Shown piece after piece: positions 7,709 to 15,896 of a stretch of 64,000 bases of DNA. Within the stretch, counting starts at the first letter, position 1; every line of letters begins with the position of its first letter. The DNA is taken from positions 1 to 64,000 of the forward strand of contig JBFMFR010000021.1 in assembly GCA_040752025.1 (NCBI GenBank), read 5' to 3'. The notes below the pieces were generated by a model that saw only the letters and a list, made by a program, of their open reading frames with translations, ran no database searches and had not been told where the DNA came from. Position numbers and translations under genes: made by a program. This DNA comes from JBFMFR01 sp040752025. Lineage in GTDB: Bacteria > Chloroflexota > Anaerolineae > Anaerolineales > UBA4823.

Positions 7709-8518
7709 GTGAACACCACTGCCTATCGCTACCCCAACGAACGCCTGGTTCTATTCGTCACGCTGAGCCTGGTGCTGCTGGTGATCGCCCTGACGGCGAC
7801 GGCCACGGTGTGCGCCAGCGTGATCTTCGTGATCCTGTTCGTGCTGCTCTCGTATGGCATGAGCCGGTCGCACCACCAGGAATTGATGCGAGCGGCCAAG
7901 CCGGTCACCACGCAGGAGATGCCTGGGCTGGCGCGGCTGATCCGGCTGGGCGTCAACCGCCTGGCGCCGGGCCCGATCCAGGTCTTTGTAGCTCCCGGGC
8001 GGGCACTGAACGCTTACACCTTCGGGCTGTCCTCGCCGAAGATCGTGGTACTGTACGCTCCGCTGTTCCAGGTGATGGACGAGGATGAAATCCTGTTCAT
8101 CCTGGGGCACGAGCTGGGGCACGTGGCCCTGGGGCACACCTGGCTGAACTCCCTGGTGGGGAGCATGGCAGGTATCCCGGCGCCTTTCGGAGCGGCGGCG
8201 ATCCTGGCGATGGCTTTCCTGTGGTGGAACCGCATGTGCGAATATTCCGCCGACCGCGCTGGTTTGCTGGCGTGCGGCAAGCCGGAAAAGGCGATCACGG
8301 CGCTGGTCAAGCTGGTAGCCGGCCCGCAGGCCGACACGCCGGCCGAACTGGAAGCTGCCTATCGCAAGATCAACGCTGAGGACGACAACTGGTTGAACAG
8401 CCTGGGCGAATCATTCGGCACCCACCCGATGCTGATCCGGCGCATCGAGGCCTTGCGCGCTTATACGCGCACTTCCCAGTACCGCCGCTTGCAAGAGCAA
8501 ATGAGACAGGTGGAATAA
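7709..8518 (+). CDS. M48-family zinc metalloprotease (HtpX/Ste24-like)
   Basis: 269 aa, GTG start at 7709, 5 nt after the upstream stop. Two N-terminal membrane spans (about 13-48) precede the catalytic domain. The zinc motif is HELGHVALGH (H134, E135, H138), and the third-ligand region is NRMCEYSADRAGLLACG, with the Glu before YSADRAG as expected for M48. Shorter than HtpX but complete for the family. Cotranscription with the NfeD protease suggests a joint role in turnover of membrane or envelope proteins. Confidence 0.9.
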   Translation: MNTTAYRYPNERLVLFVTLSLVLLVIALTATATVCASVIFVILFVLLSYGMSRSHHQELMRAAKPVTTQEMPGLARLIRLGVNRLAPGPIQVFVAPGRALNAYTFGLSSPKIVVLYAPLFQVMDEDEILFILGHELGHVALGHTWLNSLVGSMAGIPAPFGAAAILAMAFLWWNRMCEYSADRAGLLACGKPEKAITALVKLVAGPQADTPAELEAAYRKINAEDDNWLNSLGESFGTHPMLIRRIEALRAYTRTSQYRRLQEQMRQVE

Positions 8519-8536
8519 TTCCCTGCCGGGTCCGGC

Positions 8537-10111
8537 TCACTCACCGGCCGCCTGGGCGAACAGGCGGGCGGCAAAGCTGTTGATGGCCTGGATGTCGGCA
8601 TCCCGGGCGGTGTCACTGCCCGCGCCGCTGAAGTACAGGTAGAAAGACGCCGGGTTGCTGGGCGCGGCGCGGAAAACTTCGGCGTCGAAATTGCTCAGGC
8701 GGCTGTACCACTCCAATACCTGGGAGACATCCTCGGGGCTCAAGACGACCTCACCCAGGCGGCGCTGGCTGTCGCAGGTGTAGGCCTGAGCGGTGGCTTT
8801 GTTCCGGCTGAAGATGTACAGCTTCAAATTGGCGCAGGAAGCGCGTTGGTGATTATCACGCGTCCAGTCCAGGATCATGTTGGCGGAGAGCACCTGGCGG
8901 GTTACACGCGGCTGGAGCCAATAACCATTGCCCTGACGAGGTTTGCCGGCGTTGTAGGTGATAAGGGCGAATTCTACGGTTTTGCCGGCCAGGGGAGTCA
9001 GATCGATGTCGATCTCGGTCGCCAGACCATCGTAAACCTCGCGCCAGGTTCCCAGAGTACCTTTCGAGCCATCGGTGGTGCGGTAGGTGAGTTGGAAGGT
9101 GATGTCACAGCCCTGATTGTCGGCCAGGCAGCCGACCTGCGCCATGAAATGATCATCCAACTGGACCCTGTAGGCCGGGTAGACGCCACGGATCCAGCCG
9201 TTGCGCTCCTGGTTGGTGCGGGTTAGCAGGCTCAGCCCGCGCAGGCGGCCGTTCTCTGCGTCCAGGCGATCTTGCAGCAGGACCGAGCCATTGGGGTCGT
9301 CGGGCGAGCCCGGGCAGGCCAAATGGCTGGCCTGGCTCGACCAGATGGCGGCGCAGTAATCGGCGGCCAGGTCGTAATTACTGTTGGGCGACTGGTTGGG
9401 CGTTACGGCGTTGATGCGCACTTCCAGGGATTGCTGCCCATCGGCGCCCAGGCCGAAAATTGTCCCGGAGGGGTTGCGCAGCTTCCAGAATCCCTGGTAG
9501 CTGCCCGGGTAGGTGGGCACGGAGAGCATGAGCGAGAGTTCGAGGGTTTCGCCAGGGGCTACGCTGCCCGGCAGGGCGACCATGGTCTGTCCGCTCATGG
9601 GGGTGCCGTCTACGAAGACCAGGCTGTAACCTCTATCCCAGGTGCAGGCGCCGCTGTTGCGGATCTGCCAGGCTTTGACGAAACTGGCGCCCAACGGCAG
9701 GCTGGTGCCGGGGGGCACGCTGACATCGGCGATGAAATCGGCCCGGTCGCAGGGCTGTGGGGTGGCGCTGGGAAGGGGAGGCGGGGTGGGCGAAGGCAGC
9801 GGAGTAGCGCTGGGGGGAAGCGGGGTGGGAGAGGCAGCGATGGTCGGCTCTGGCGGGAGGGGGGTGGGCGGCGCGGGGGTGGCGCTCGGCTGGCTGGCCA
9901 GGGCGGTCAACTGCGCCACGGCTGTCAGGCCGGATTGCAAGGTCAGTTGCACGATCATGGTGCTGGCGGCCTCGGTGTAGGCCTTGGAGGTGTCGGGTGT
10001 GCCGGTCGCCAGGCAGCCGCTCAAAGACCAGAGCAGTATGGCTGCCAGCAGGCCCAGGCGCAGGCAGAGGTTTGCTTGAACACATGCGGGTCGAGGTTGT
10101 TTGGCAGCCAT
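8537..10111 (-). CDS. Lipoprotein with NBR1-type Ig domain
   Basis: 524 aa exported lipoprotein. A signal peptide ends at a lipobox near LSGC (about residue 33). Next is an Ala/Thr helical stretch, a Pro-rich linker (about 75-115), and a domain matching the N_BRCA1_IG (four-tryptophan) family: FVKAWQIRNSGACTW, LELSLMLSVPTYPGSYQGFW, KLRNPSGTIFG. The C-terminal half (about 240-524) is unassigned and contains a beta-rich segment resembling a binding module. RBS AAGGAAGG precedes the ATG at 10111. The same Ig domain recurs in the protein at 16835-17818. In bacteria this domain is mostly found on surface proteins of unknown function; ligand and role are unknown. Confidence 0.75.
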   Translation of the reverse strand: MAAKQPRPACVQANLCLRLGLLAAILLWSLSGCLATGTPDTSKAYTEAASTMIVQLTLQSGLTAVAQLTALASQPSATPAPPTPLPPEPTIAASPTPLPPSATPLPSPTPPPLPSATPQPCDRADFIADVSVPPGTSLPLGASFVKAWQIRNSGACTWDRGYSLVFVDGTPMSGQTMVALPGSVAPGETLELSLMLSVPTYPGSYQGFWKLRNPSGTIFGLGADGQQSLEVRINAVTPNQSPNSNYDLAADYCAAIWSSQASHLACPGSPDDPNGSVLLQDRLDAENGRLRGLSLLTRTNQERNGWIRGVYPAYRVQLDDHFMAQVGCLADNQGCDITFQLTYRTTDGSKGTLGTWREVYDGLATEIDIDLTPLAGKTVEFALITYNAGKPRQGNGYWLQPRVTRQVLSANMILDWTRDNHQRASCANLKLYIFSRNKATAQAYTCDSQRRLGEVVLSPEDVSQVLEWYSRLSNFDAEVFRAAPSNPASFYLYFSGAGSDTARDADIQAINSFAARLFAQAAGE

Positions 10112-10152
10112 ATAACCTTCCTTGTCGGAGGAACGAGGGACGATATGGGGAT

Positions 10153-10181
10153 ATTATATGCTGCTTTACGGGTGGGTGCAA
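10153..10181 (-). promoter_or_regulatory. Promoter of the NBR1-domain lipoprotein gene
   Basis: On the minus strand, TTGCAC (10181-10176) and TATAAT (10158-10153) are separated by 17 bp. This places transcription start about 35 bp before the start codon at 10111, leaving room for the visible Shine-Dalgarno. Confidence 0.6.
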
Positions 10182-10210
10182 CCTGTTGAGGAGTAGGGCG
10201 GATGTTATCC

Positions 10211-10231
10211 GGGGCGGACGCCGTCCGCCCC
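10211..10231. repeat. REP-like GC palindrome
   Basis: GGGGCGGAC - GCC - GTCCGCCCC, a perfect 9-bp stem with a 3-nt loop, in the intergenic space between divergent genes. The form is that of a repetitive extragenic palindrome. No second copy was noticed in the window. Confidence 0.5.
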
Positions 10232-10262
10232 TACGGGATTGGTGCGGGTGTTTGAGTTTGTT

Positions 10263-10271
10263 TGCTATAAT
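10263..10271 (+). promoter_or_regulatory. Extended -10 promoter giving a leaderless transcript
   Basis: TGCTATAAT ends 6 nt before the ATG at 10278. Transcription normally starts about 6-8 nt after the -10, so the mRNA should begin at or within a base or two of the start codon. No Shine-Dalgarno precedes the ATG. Confidence 0.6.
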
Positions 10272-10277
10272 CGAGGC

Positions 10278-11294
10278 ATGGATGTCCCTGGAGTGAGCGA
10301 TGGGCTGGATTTGGAAAAACGGCTGAGCGCGGCGCTGGCGGCCCGGATGGAACTGCTGAGGGCGGGCGATAGCGAGGCGCTGCGATTGTTCAACGGTTTC
10401 TACGAGGGCTGTCCCGAACTGGTAGCCGACCTGTACGGGCGCACGCTGTTGCTCAGCGGTCATGCCCGACCGGCAGAGCAACTGCGCCCGCTGCTGGAGG
10501 CGGCCCAGGAAATTTTACTGCAGCGCCTGCCGGAGGTGGACTGCGTGGTGCACAAGTATCGCCAGGCGAAGCAGGCGGAACTGCGCCGCGGGTTGGTGGC
10601 TTATGGCGGGCTGCCCTGCCAGCAGGTAAACGAGCACGGGGTAAAGTACGCTATCGACCTGAGGCTGAACCAGGACGCCAGCTTTTACCTGGATACGCGC
10701 GGATTGCGCGCCTGGCTGCTGGAGCACGCCAAAAACTGGCGGGTGCTGAACACTTTCGCTTACACCGGAAGCCTGGGGGTGGCGGCGCTGGCGGGTGGGG
10801 CGATTCAGGTGGTGCAGGTGGACCGCAGCCGCAAATTCCTGGCGCTGGCGCAGCGCTCGGCCAGGATCAACCGCCTGGACCTGGGCAAGATGCAACTGCG
10901 AGTGGACGACTTTTTCAGCCAGGTAGCAGCTCTGAAGCGGCAGGGGGCGCTGTTTGACTGTGCACTACTCGACCCGCCCTTTTTCTCTGCCACAAACAAG
11001 GGCAGCCTGGACCTGCTGGCCGATTCGGCGCGGCTGGTCAACAAGGTGCGCCCGCTGGTTCAGGATGGCGGTTATCTGGTGGTGGTCAACAATGCCTTGT
11101 TCCTGAGCGGGGCGGACTACCTGAAGACGCTGGAAGGGCTGTGCGCGGACGGCTATCTGCGCATCGAGACCTTGATCCCGGCGCCGGAGGATGTGACTGG
11201 CTATCTTGAGACGCGCCTGACGTCACCGCCGGTCGACCCGGCGCCGTTCAACCACCCGACCAAGATGGCGGTGCTGCGCGTGCGGCGCAAATAG
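10278..11294 (+). CDS. Class I SAM-dependent rRNA methyltransferase, RlmI-like
   Basis: 338 aa. The SAM-binding Rossmann core is clear: VLNTFAYTGSLGVAALAGG (motif I), VQVDRSRKFLALAQRSARIN (motif II), and LLDPPFF (motif IV). The preceding FYLDTRGLRAWL matches the RlmI/RlmK group (FLDxR...), which methylates 23S rRNA cytosine C5. An N-terminal PUA-like domain of full length is not obvious. The ATG at 10278 is preferred over an upstream in-frame start at 10239 because the promoter -10 lies between them. The gene is monocistronic and convergent with the next. Confidence 0.8.
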   Translation: MDVPGVSDGLDLEKRLSAALAARMELLRAGDSEALRLFNGFYEGCPELVADLYGRTLLLSGHARPAEQLRPLLEAAQEILLQRLPEVDCVVHKYRQAKQAELRRGLVAYGGLPCQQVNEHGVKYAIDLRLNQDASFYLDTRGLRAWLLEHAKNWRVLNTFAYTGSLGVAALAGGAIQVVQVDRSRKFLALAQRSARINRLDLGKMQLRVDDFFSQVAALKRQGALFDCALLDPPFFSATNKGSLDLLADSARLVNKVRPLVQDGGYLVVVNNALFLSGADYLKTLEGLCADGYLRIETLIPAPEDVTGYLETRLTSPPVDPAPFNHPTKMAVLRVRRK

Positions 11295-11299
11295 CGGCG

Positions 11300-13354
11300 C
11301 TAAGGCGATTTGGCCCCCGGGCTGAACAGGGCGGCCCAGGTGATCTGGCCGACCACGCCATCCTCCACCAGGCCATTGACCTGCTGGAAGTGGCGCACGG
11401 CCTGGTCGGTCATGGGGCCGAAAACGCCGTCGGGAGCGCCGACCTCGGTGTAGCCCAACTCGAGCAGGCGCTGCTGCAGCTTGAGCACATCGTCGCCCTG
11501 CATGCGCGGCGAGGTCAGGCGCAGTTCGCGCGACAGGAGCGGCGGCCTGGGCGTGGCGGTGAGGGTGGGCGTGGGGGAGAGGGTCGGGCGCGGGGTGTAG
11601 AGCGGGACGGTGTAGGTGGCGGGGTCGATGTATTGAACAGTGCGGCTGCCGGTACAGGCCACCCACAAGCGCTGCCCAGCGTAGAGCAGGGCCGATGGCC
11701 CCTCGCCGACCTGGACAGGCTGGCCCATAGCGCCGGTCTCTACATCCATGCCGATCAGAGCGTTGTTGGCGGCGTCGGCGATCCATAGCAGGCGGCCGTC
11801 GAAAGCCAGGGCGCCGATCTCACTGCCTACGGCGAAGGGCTCGCCCAGGGCGCCGTGTTTGACGTCCAGGGGCACAACGGCGCCGTTGTAATTGTCGGCC
11901 AGCCACAGGCGCTTGCCGTCGAAGGCCAGGGCTCCGCTGGGCAGGCTGTAGGCCTCCTCGGCGTAAGGGCACTTGCCGCTGCCGGTGGTATTGAAAACGG
12001 CCAGGCCAGCCTCGCCGTGCAGCCACATGCAGCGCCCGTCGAAGACCATTGGCCCCCAACTGCTCCAGCCGTCTTCCAGGGAGCGCACCGGGCGGTAGCT
12101 GCCAGGGTCGATGCTAACCATCAGGTTGCTGGCGCTGGCCCATACCAGGCTGCCATCGAAGCCGAAGGCGGAAGAGGGGAAGCAGTAGCCTTCCGGGCAG
12201 CGGGCGAACTCGAAGGGCTTGCCGACCGCGCCGGAGTCGGTGCGCACGGTGCGGACGGCCGGGGAGGTACCCTGCCCGGCGCCGCTGGGGTAGAGCAGCC
12301 ACAGGCGGCCCCTGACGAACTGCATGCCTCCGATAGCGTAATCGGATTCAGGGGACCAGTCGCCGGAAAGAACCGGCGCGGGGGCCTCTAGCGGGCTGGC
12401 AGCGGGATCGATGGGCAGCAGGTAGTTATCATAATAACCTGAGCCCGAACTGTGCGCGCTCCACAGGCGCTGACCGTCGAAAGCCAGGGCGACCAGGCCA
12501 TCGCCGGTGGGGAAGATGGTGGTCTGCCAGGGCTGGCCTTCAAAGCGGGGCAGCTCCGCCTGGCCTTCGGCCGGGACAGCCCACGGGCTGAACAGGGTGG
12601 ACCAGGTGTGCATGTCGAGGGCGCCGTCGACCTGCAGGTGGTTGGCTTGCTGGAAGCGCTCCACGGCCTGGTGGGTCTTGGGGCCGAAGCGGTTCTGGAT
12701 CCACTCGGGCTCGCCAGTGGCGAGGTATCCCAGGGAGGCCAGGCGGGCGTGGAGAGCCTGCTCATCGTTGAGGGGGGCGCCGGCGCGCAGAACCTCGCCA
12801 GGGAAGGGCGGGGGCAATGTGAAGGCGCGGGCAGATTTGTCATAGAGGGCCGAGTCGGTGGCCTGGTCCACCACGCCATCCACTGGTAGATTGTTGAGGT
12901 ATTGGAAATGGCGCACGGCGGCGTCAGTTTGAGCTGAGAAGACGCCATCCACCCAGCCAACCTCCCGATAGCCCAATTCCATCAGTCTGGCTTGCAGCTT
13001 AGCCACCTCAGGCGCTTGCAATGGCGGGGATCGTAGGGCCAGGCGCGAGGGGGTAGTGGGAGTCGGAGTAGCGGTTGCAGCCGCGGTCAGGGGTGGCTGC
13101 GTGGCAGGCGGTTGTGTGGTTGGGGAGGGGCTGGCAGCCGGGGGCGGGGTATCTGTAGGGAGGGCGGCGCTGCCGCGCGTGGGCAGCGCTGGCGGCGTGG
13201 CGGTGGGCACGGGTGACTCGGGCAGTGGGGTGGGGCTGGCGGGCTCGACCGGGGTAGTGCTGGGGGAAGCCGGGACGCAGCTCACAACAGATAAGATCCA
13301 CGCCAGGCAGAGGGCGCTGGCGAGCAAACGGTGGGAGAAGTTTATGCGGAGCAT
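11300..13354 (-). CDS. Lipoprotein with three peptidoglycan-binding domains around a propeller-like core
   Basis: 684 aa. A signal peptide with a lipobox around VVSC (about 27) is followed by a long Pro/Thr linker (about 30-100). Two peptidoglycan_binding_1 domains come next (LQARLMELGYREVGWVDGVF...; HARLASLGYLATGEPEWIQN...). A central region (about 265-580) has repeats of the type LAFDGxRLW (for example LVALAFDGQRLWSAH, ALAFDGKRLWLAD, ALAFDGRLLWIAD), as in beta-propellers. A second Pro/Thr linker precedes a third peptidoglycan-binding domain (LKLQQRLLELGYTEVGAPDG). GGAGG lies 7 nt before the ATG. Probable cell-wall-attached scaffold or sensor; no catalytic domain is seen. Confidence 0.8.
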   Translation of the reverse strand: MLRINFSHRLLASALCLAWILSVVSCVPASPSTTPVEPASPTPLPESPVPTATPPALPTRGSAALPTDTPPPAASPSPTTQPPATQPPLTAAATATPTPTTPSRLALRSPPLQAPEVAKLQARLMELGYREVGWVDGVFSAQTDAAVRHFQYLNNLPVDGVVDQATDSALYDKSARAFTLPPPFPGEVLRAGAPLNDEQALHARLASLGYLATGEPEWIQNRFGPKTHQAVERFQQANHLQVDGALDMHTWSTLFSPWAVPAEGQAELPRFEGQPWQTTIFPTGDGLVALAFDGQRLWSAHSSGSGYYDNYLLPIDPAASPLEAPAPVLSGDWSPESDYAIGGMQFVRGRLWLLYPSGAGQGTSPAVRTVRTDSGAVGKPFEFARCPEGYCFPSSAFGFDGSLVWASASNLMVSIDPGSYRPVRSLEDGWSSWGPMVFDGRCMWLHGEAGLAVFNTTGSGKCPYAEEAYSLPSGALAFDGKRLWLADNYNGAVVPLDVKHGALGEPFAVGSEIGALAFDGRLLWIADAANNALIGMDVETGAMGQPVQVGEGPSALLYAGQRLWVACTGSRTVQYIDPATYTVPLYTPRPTLSPTPTLTATPRPPLLSRELRLTSPRMQGDDVLKLQQRLLELGYTEVGAPDGVFGPMTDQAVRHFQQVNGLVEDGVVGQITWAALFSPGAKSP

Positions 13355-13417
13355 GGGTTGTCCTCCATTTGCAATCGGGCGCGGGCGGATGCTTGCGCGG
13401 CAGGTGCTGTTGGTGAA

Positions 13418-13445
13418 ATTGTATCTTTTCTGGGCGGGGTGTCAA
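13418..13445 (-). promoter_or_regulatory. Promoter of the peptidoglycan-binding lipoprotein gene
   Basis: Minus strand TTGACA (13445-13440) and TACAAT (13423-13418) with a 16-bp spacer, about 65 bp before the start codon at 13354. Confidence 0.65.
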
Positions 13446-13522
13446 TGGCTGTGCGAAAGCAGGTAATTGGTTGATCAGGCAACAGGATAATCAGGCGCGC
13501 TCATGTGCCTGTGTTCAACTGG

Positions 13523-14500
13523 CTAAAGAACGGCACCCCGGGTAATGGCGATGAGCAGAGCGGCGATGAGCATGGTGGCGGGCATGGTGAGGAACCAGGT
13601 GACCAGCATTTCGCCGCCCACCTGCCAGCGGACTTTGTTGGGGCGCTCGGCGGCACCAGCGCCCAGCAGGGCCATGCTGATCACCTGGGAGGTGCTGACC
13701 GGGGCACCCAGGGCGGCGGAAAGCATGATGACGGCAGCGGAGGCGCTCTGAGAAGCCAGGGCGTTGATCGGGCGGATGGTGTAGATCTTCCTGCCCAGGG
13801 TGCGGATCAGGCGCCAGTCGCCGCGCGAGGCTCCCAGGGCAATGGCCGCGGCGCACAGAGCAACCACCGGGAGCGGCACGGCAAAGGCAGCCAGCTTGCC
13901 AGACAGCAAAAGCCCCAGGGTGATGACGCCCATGGATTTTTGGGCGTCGTTGGCGCTGTGTGAAAGGGCCAGGGCCAGCATGGTGCCGATTTGCAGGCGC
14001 TGAAGGAGCCGGTTCACCCCCGGGGTGGCGTTCCAGCAGGCCAGGACGGCGATTTGCATGGCTACATAGCCGGCTCCCAGCCCGATGATGGGGGCCAGGA
14101 ACAGGGGAAAGACGACTTTCAACAGGCCGCCGGTCACGATGGCCTTCGATCCGCCGGCCATCAGGGCTGCTCCCAGGATGCCTCCCACCAGGGCGTGGGA
14201 AGAGGAGGATGGAATGCCGCGCAGCCAGGCGAAGACCGTCCAGACCAGGGCAGCGGCCATGGCTGCGGTGATGGCGTCCAGGGTGACCATCTGGGGATTG
14301 ACCAGGCCGGTAGTCAGGGAGCGGGCGACAGCCACGCCGAAGAGGAAGGGGGCGACCAGCTCGGCGAGGCCGCACAGGGTACGGGCCAGGCGCGGCGTCT
14401 GCGCGCGGGAAGCGATCACTCCGGCCATGATGCTGGAGGAATCGCGCAGGCCGTTGATGAAGGCGAAGATAAGGGCTAAAATGATCAGAAGCCAAAGCAT
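13523..14500 (-). CDS. pit: Inorganic phosphate transporter, PiT family
   Basis: 325 aa, hydrophobic throughout with about ten membrane spans. The two inverted PiT signatures are recognisable: an N-terminal FINGLRDSSSIMAGVIASR and a C-proximal SHSANDAQKSMGVI, plus PSSSSHALVGGILGA and GAPVSTSQVISMALLGAG. PiT permeases import metal-phosphate (or sulfate in some) with H+ or Na+. The first signature reads NGLRD where most members have NGANDxxN, a visible deviation. The start ATG at 14500 has GGGAG 8 nt upstream. Long 5' leader with a strong hairpin (14566-14597). It gives this region a low-affinity phosphate route in addition to the pst-like system. Confidence 0.88.
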   Translation of the reverse strand: MLWLLIILALIFAFINGLRDSSSIMAGVIASRAQTPRLARTLCGLAELVAPFLFGVAVARSLTTGLVNPQMVTLDAITAAMAAALVWTVFAWLRGIPSSSSHALVGGILGAALMAGGSKAIVTGGLLKVVFPLFLAPIIGLGAGYVAMQIAVLACWNATPGVNRLLQRLQIGTMLALALSHSANDAQKSMGVITLGLLLSGKLAAFAVPLPVVALCAAAIALGASRGDWRLIRTLGRKIYTIRPINALASQSASAAVIMLSAALGAPVSTSQVISMALLGAGAAERPNKVRWQVGGEMLVTWFLTMPATMLIAALLIAITRGAVL

Positions 14501-14565
14501 ACGTGTGCTCCCTGGAGGGTCTGTGGTGTGAGGTTCAAACCGCCAGGCGGCAAGGAGATGAACAG

Positions 14566-14597
14566 CGGCTCTCCTCTAGGCGATAGAGGTAGAGCCG
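14566..14597 (-). other. Stable hairpin in the 5' leader of the PiT gene
   Basis: Arms CGGCTCT-CCTCTA and TAGAGG-(T)-AGAGCCG enclose a 5-nt loop, giving 13 pairs with one bulge. It lies 66-97 nt before the PiT start and just downstream of a minus-strand extended -10 (TGTTATAAT; TATAAT at 14613-14608). No U-run follows, so it is not a simple terminator. A role in mRNA stability or regulation is inference. Confidence 0.45.
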
Positions 14598-14698
14598 GCG
14601 AACGCCCATTATAACACCCTGAGCGAGGCTGGCGGTTGTGACACAGACGGGGTAGAATCGCGGGCACGTTCGCGCGGATATTATGAAGGAGGTTGATG

Positions 14699-15172
14699 AT
14701 GGAAAACTCAGAAGCTATAACCGCCTTCTGGCAGCGCTACCTGGACAGCCTGCCGGCGGAAGCCCCGGAGCGGGAGCAGGGTTACGTGGCGGAGGCGTTC
14801 GGTGACAACCCGGCGCTGTCGGACGAGCTGGGGGCGCTGGTGCTGGCGGGGCGCAAGACGGCGACCTGTTCGGTGCTGTGGGAGTGGGAAGCGCAGGGCG
14901 AGGCGCTGCCGCAGCCGGGTTTCAAGACGGTGCTGCTGGACGGGCAGGGGCGGCCGCTGTGCGTGATCGAGACGACAGCGGTAGAGGTGAAGGCTTTCGA
15001 CCAGGTGGAGGCGGATTTCGCTTACGCCGAGGGGGAAGGGGAGCGCTCGCTGGCTTACTGGCGCCAGGCGCACTGGCGGGCGTTCGGGCGCAGCCTGGCG
15101 TTGATCGGCAAAGCGCCGCAGGAGGCAATGCCGCTGGTGTGCGAGCGCTTCCAGGTGGTGTTCCGAGGATGA
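14699..15172 (+). CDS. ASCH domain-containing protein
   Basis: 157 aa. The ASCH fold signature is visible: a helix AFWQRYL, the conserved GRKTATCSVLWEWE (G-x-K-x-x-T/S), then a strand-rich part with DGQGRPLCVIETTAVEVKAFDQV and EGERSLAYWRQAHW. ASCH proteins are PUA-related RNA-binding or hydrolase proteins; some are N4-acetylcytidine amidohydrolases. AAGGAGG (14686-14692) is best spaced for the ATG at 14699; TTG 14693 and ATG 14696 are alternatives. The gene is monocistronic, divergent from the PiT gene. Confidence 0.85.
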   Translation: MENSEAITAFWQRYLDSLPAEAPEREQGYVAEAFGDNPALSDELGALVLAGRKTATCSVLWEWEAQGEALPQPGFKTVLLDGQGRPLCVIETTAVEVKAFDQVEADFAYAEGEGERSLAYWRQAHWRAFGRSLALIGKAPQEAMPLVCERFQVVFRG

Positions 15173-15265
15173 GGCACTCACCGGGCTCTAACTGGCATAG
15201 GGGGATGATTCGGAGTAAAATGTAAGGCACAGATGTGAAGGTAAACGGTAGGAATGGAGGTTCTG

Positions 15266-15514
15266 GTGAACGAACAACTCTTGCTAGAGCGGATTGTGGT
15301 CAATCCGAAGGTTATGGTTGGGAAGCCGGTTGTCCAAGGCACCCGGCTCACAGTGGAGTATATCCTGGGCTTGCTGGCGCATGGGGCAACTTTCGAGGAA
15401 GTGTTAGGTGAATACAAAGGCCTGACTCGCGAAGATATCCAGGCCTGTTTGTTGTTTGCATCGAAAACTTTGCAAGATACTGATTTTATGCCCCTGGCGA
15501 TCGAGGCAGCTTGA
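15266..15514 (+). CDS. DUF433 antitoxin
   Basis: 82 aa small DNA-binding protein (VapB-like). LLERIVVNPKVMVGKPVVQG is the DUF433 hallmark, followed by the HTH GTRLTVEYILGLLAHGATFEEVL and GLTREDIQACLLFA. I choose the GTG at 15266 because GGAGG lies 5 nt before it and homologues begin near this point; an ATG at 15254 is also in frame. The stop overlaps the start of the DUF5615 gene by one base (TGATG), typical of a toxin-antitoxin operon with the antitoxin first. Confidence 0.88.
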   Translation: MNEQLLLERIVVNPKVMVGKPVVQGTRLTVEYILGLLAHGATFEEVLGEYKGLTREDIQACLLFASKTLQDTDFMPLAIEAA

Positions 15515-15861
15515 TGCTTTTCCTCGTTGACGAATGCACCGGCCCAGTCGTGGCGAACTGGTTGCGCGAGCAAGGCTATGAGGTGCTCTCGATTTATGAG
15601 GAAGCGCGCGGATCGAGTGATGAAGAGATTGTTCAACGGGCATTTCGAGAAGATCGGATTGTTATTACCAATGATAAGGATTTCGGAGAGAAGATCTTTC
15701 GGGAGAGATACCCACATAAAGGCGTGATTCTTTTGCGCCTGGATGATGAACGCGCTAAGAATAAGATTTCCGCGCTAGAGCGTGTGCTCTCAAAGTATGA
15801 AACACAGTTGAGTGGTAGATTTGTTGTCGTTACAGAAAACAAGATTCGTTTGAGCAGATAA
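15514..15861 (+). CDS. DUF5615 PIN-like toxin
   Basis: 115 aa. MLFLVDECTGPVVANWLREQGYEV carries the first acidic residues (D, E) of a PIN-like/Mut7-C nuclease core. GSSDEEIVQRAFREDRIVITNDKDFGE supplies the others (D-E, then T-N-D-K-D-F). DUF433 plus DUF5615 is a recognised toxin-antitoxin pairing in bacteria; the toxin is presumed to be a ribonuclease neutralised by the upstream protein. The ATG at 15514 overlaps the antitoxin stop. All acidic positions appear intact, so it looks active. Confidence 0.85.
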   Translation: MLFLVDECTGPVVANWLREQGYEVLSIYEEARGSSDEEIVQRAFREDRIVITNDKDFGEKIFRERYPHKGVILLRLDDERAKNKISALERVLSKYETQLSGRFVVVTENKIRLSR

Positions 15862-15896
15862 CTCTGTAGTATTTCGGATAAAAGGTAGGTGCTTTC

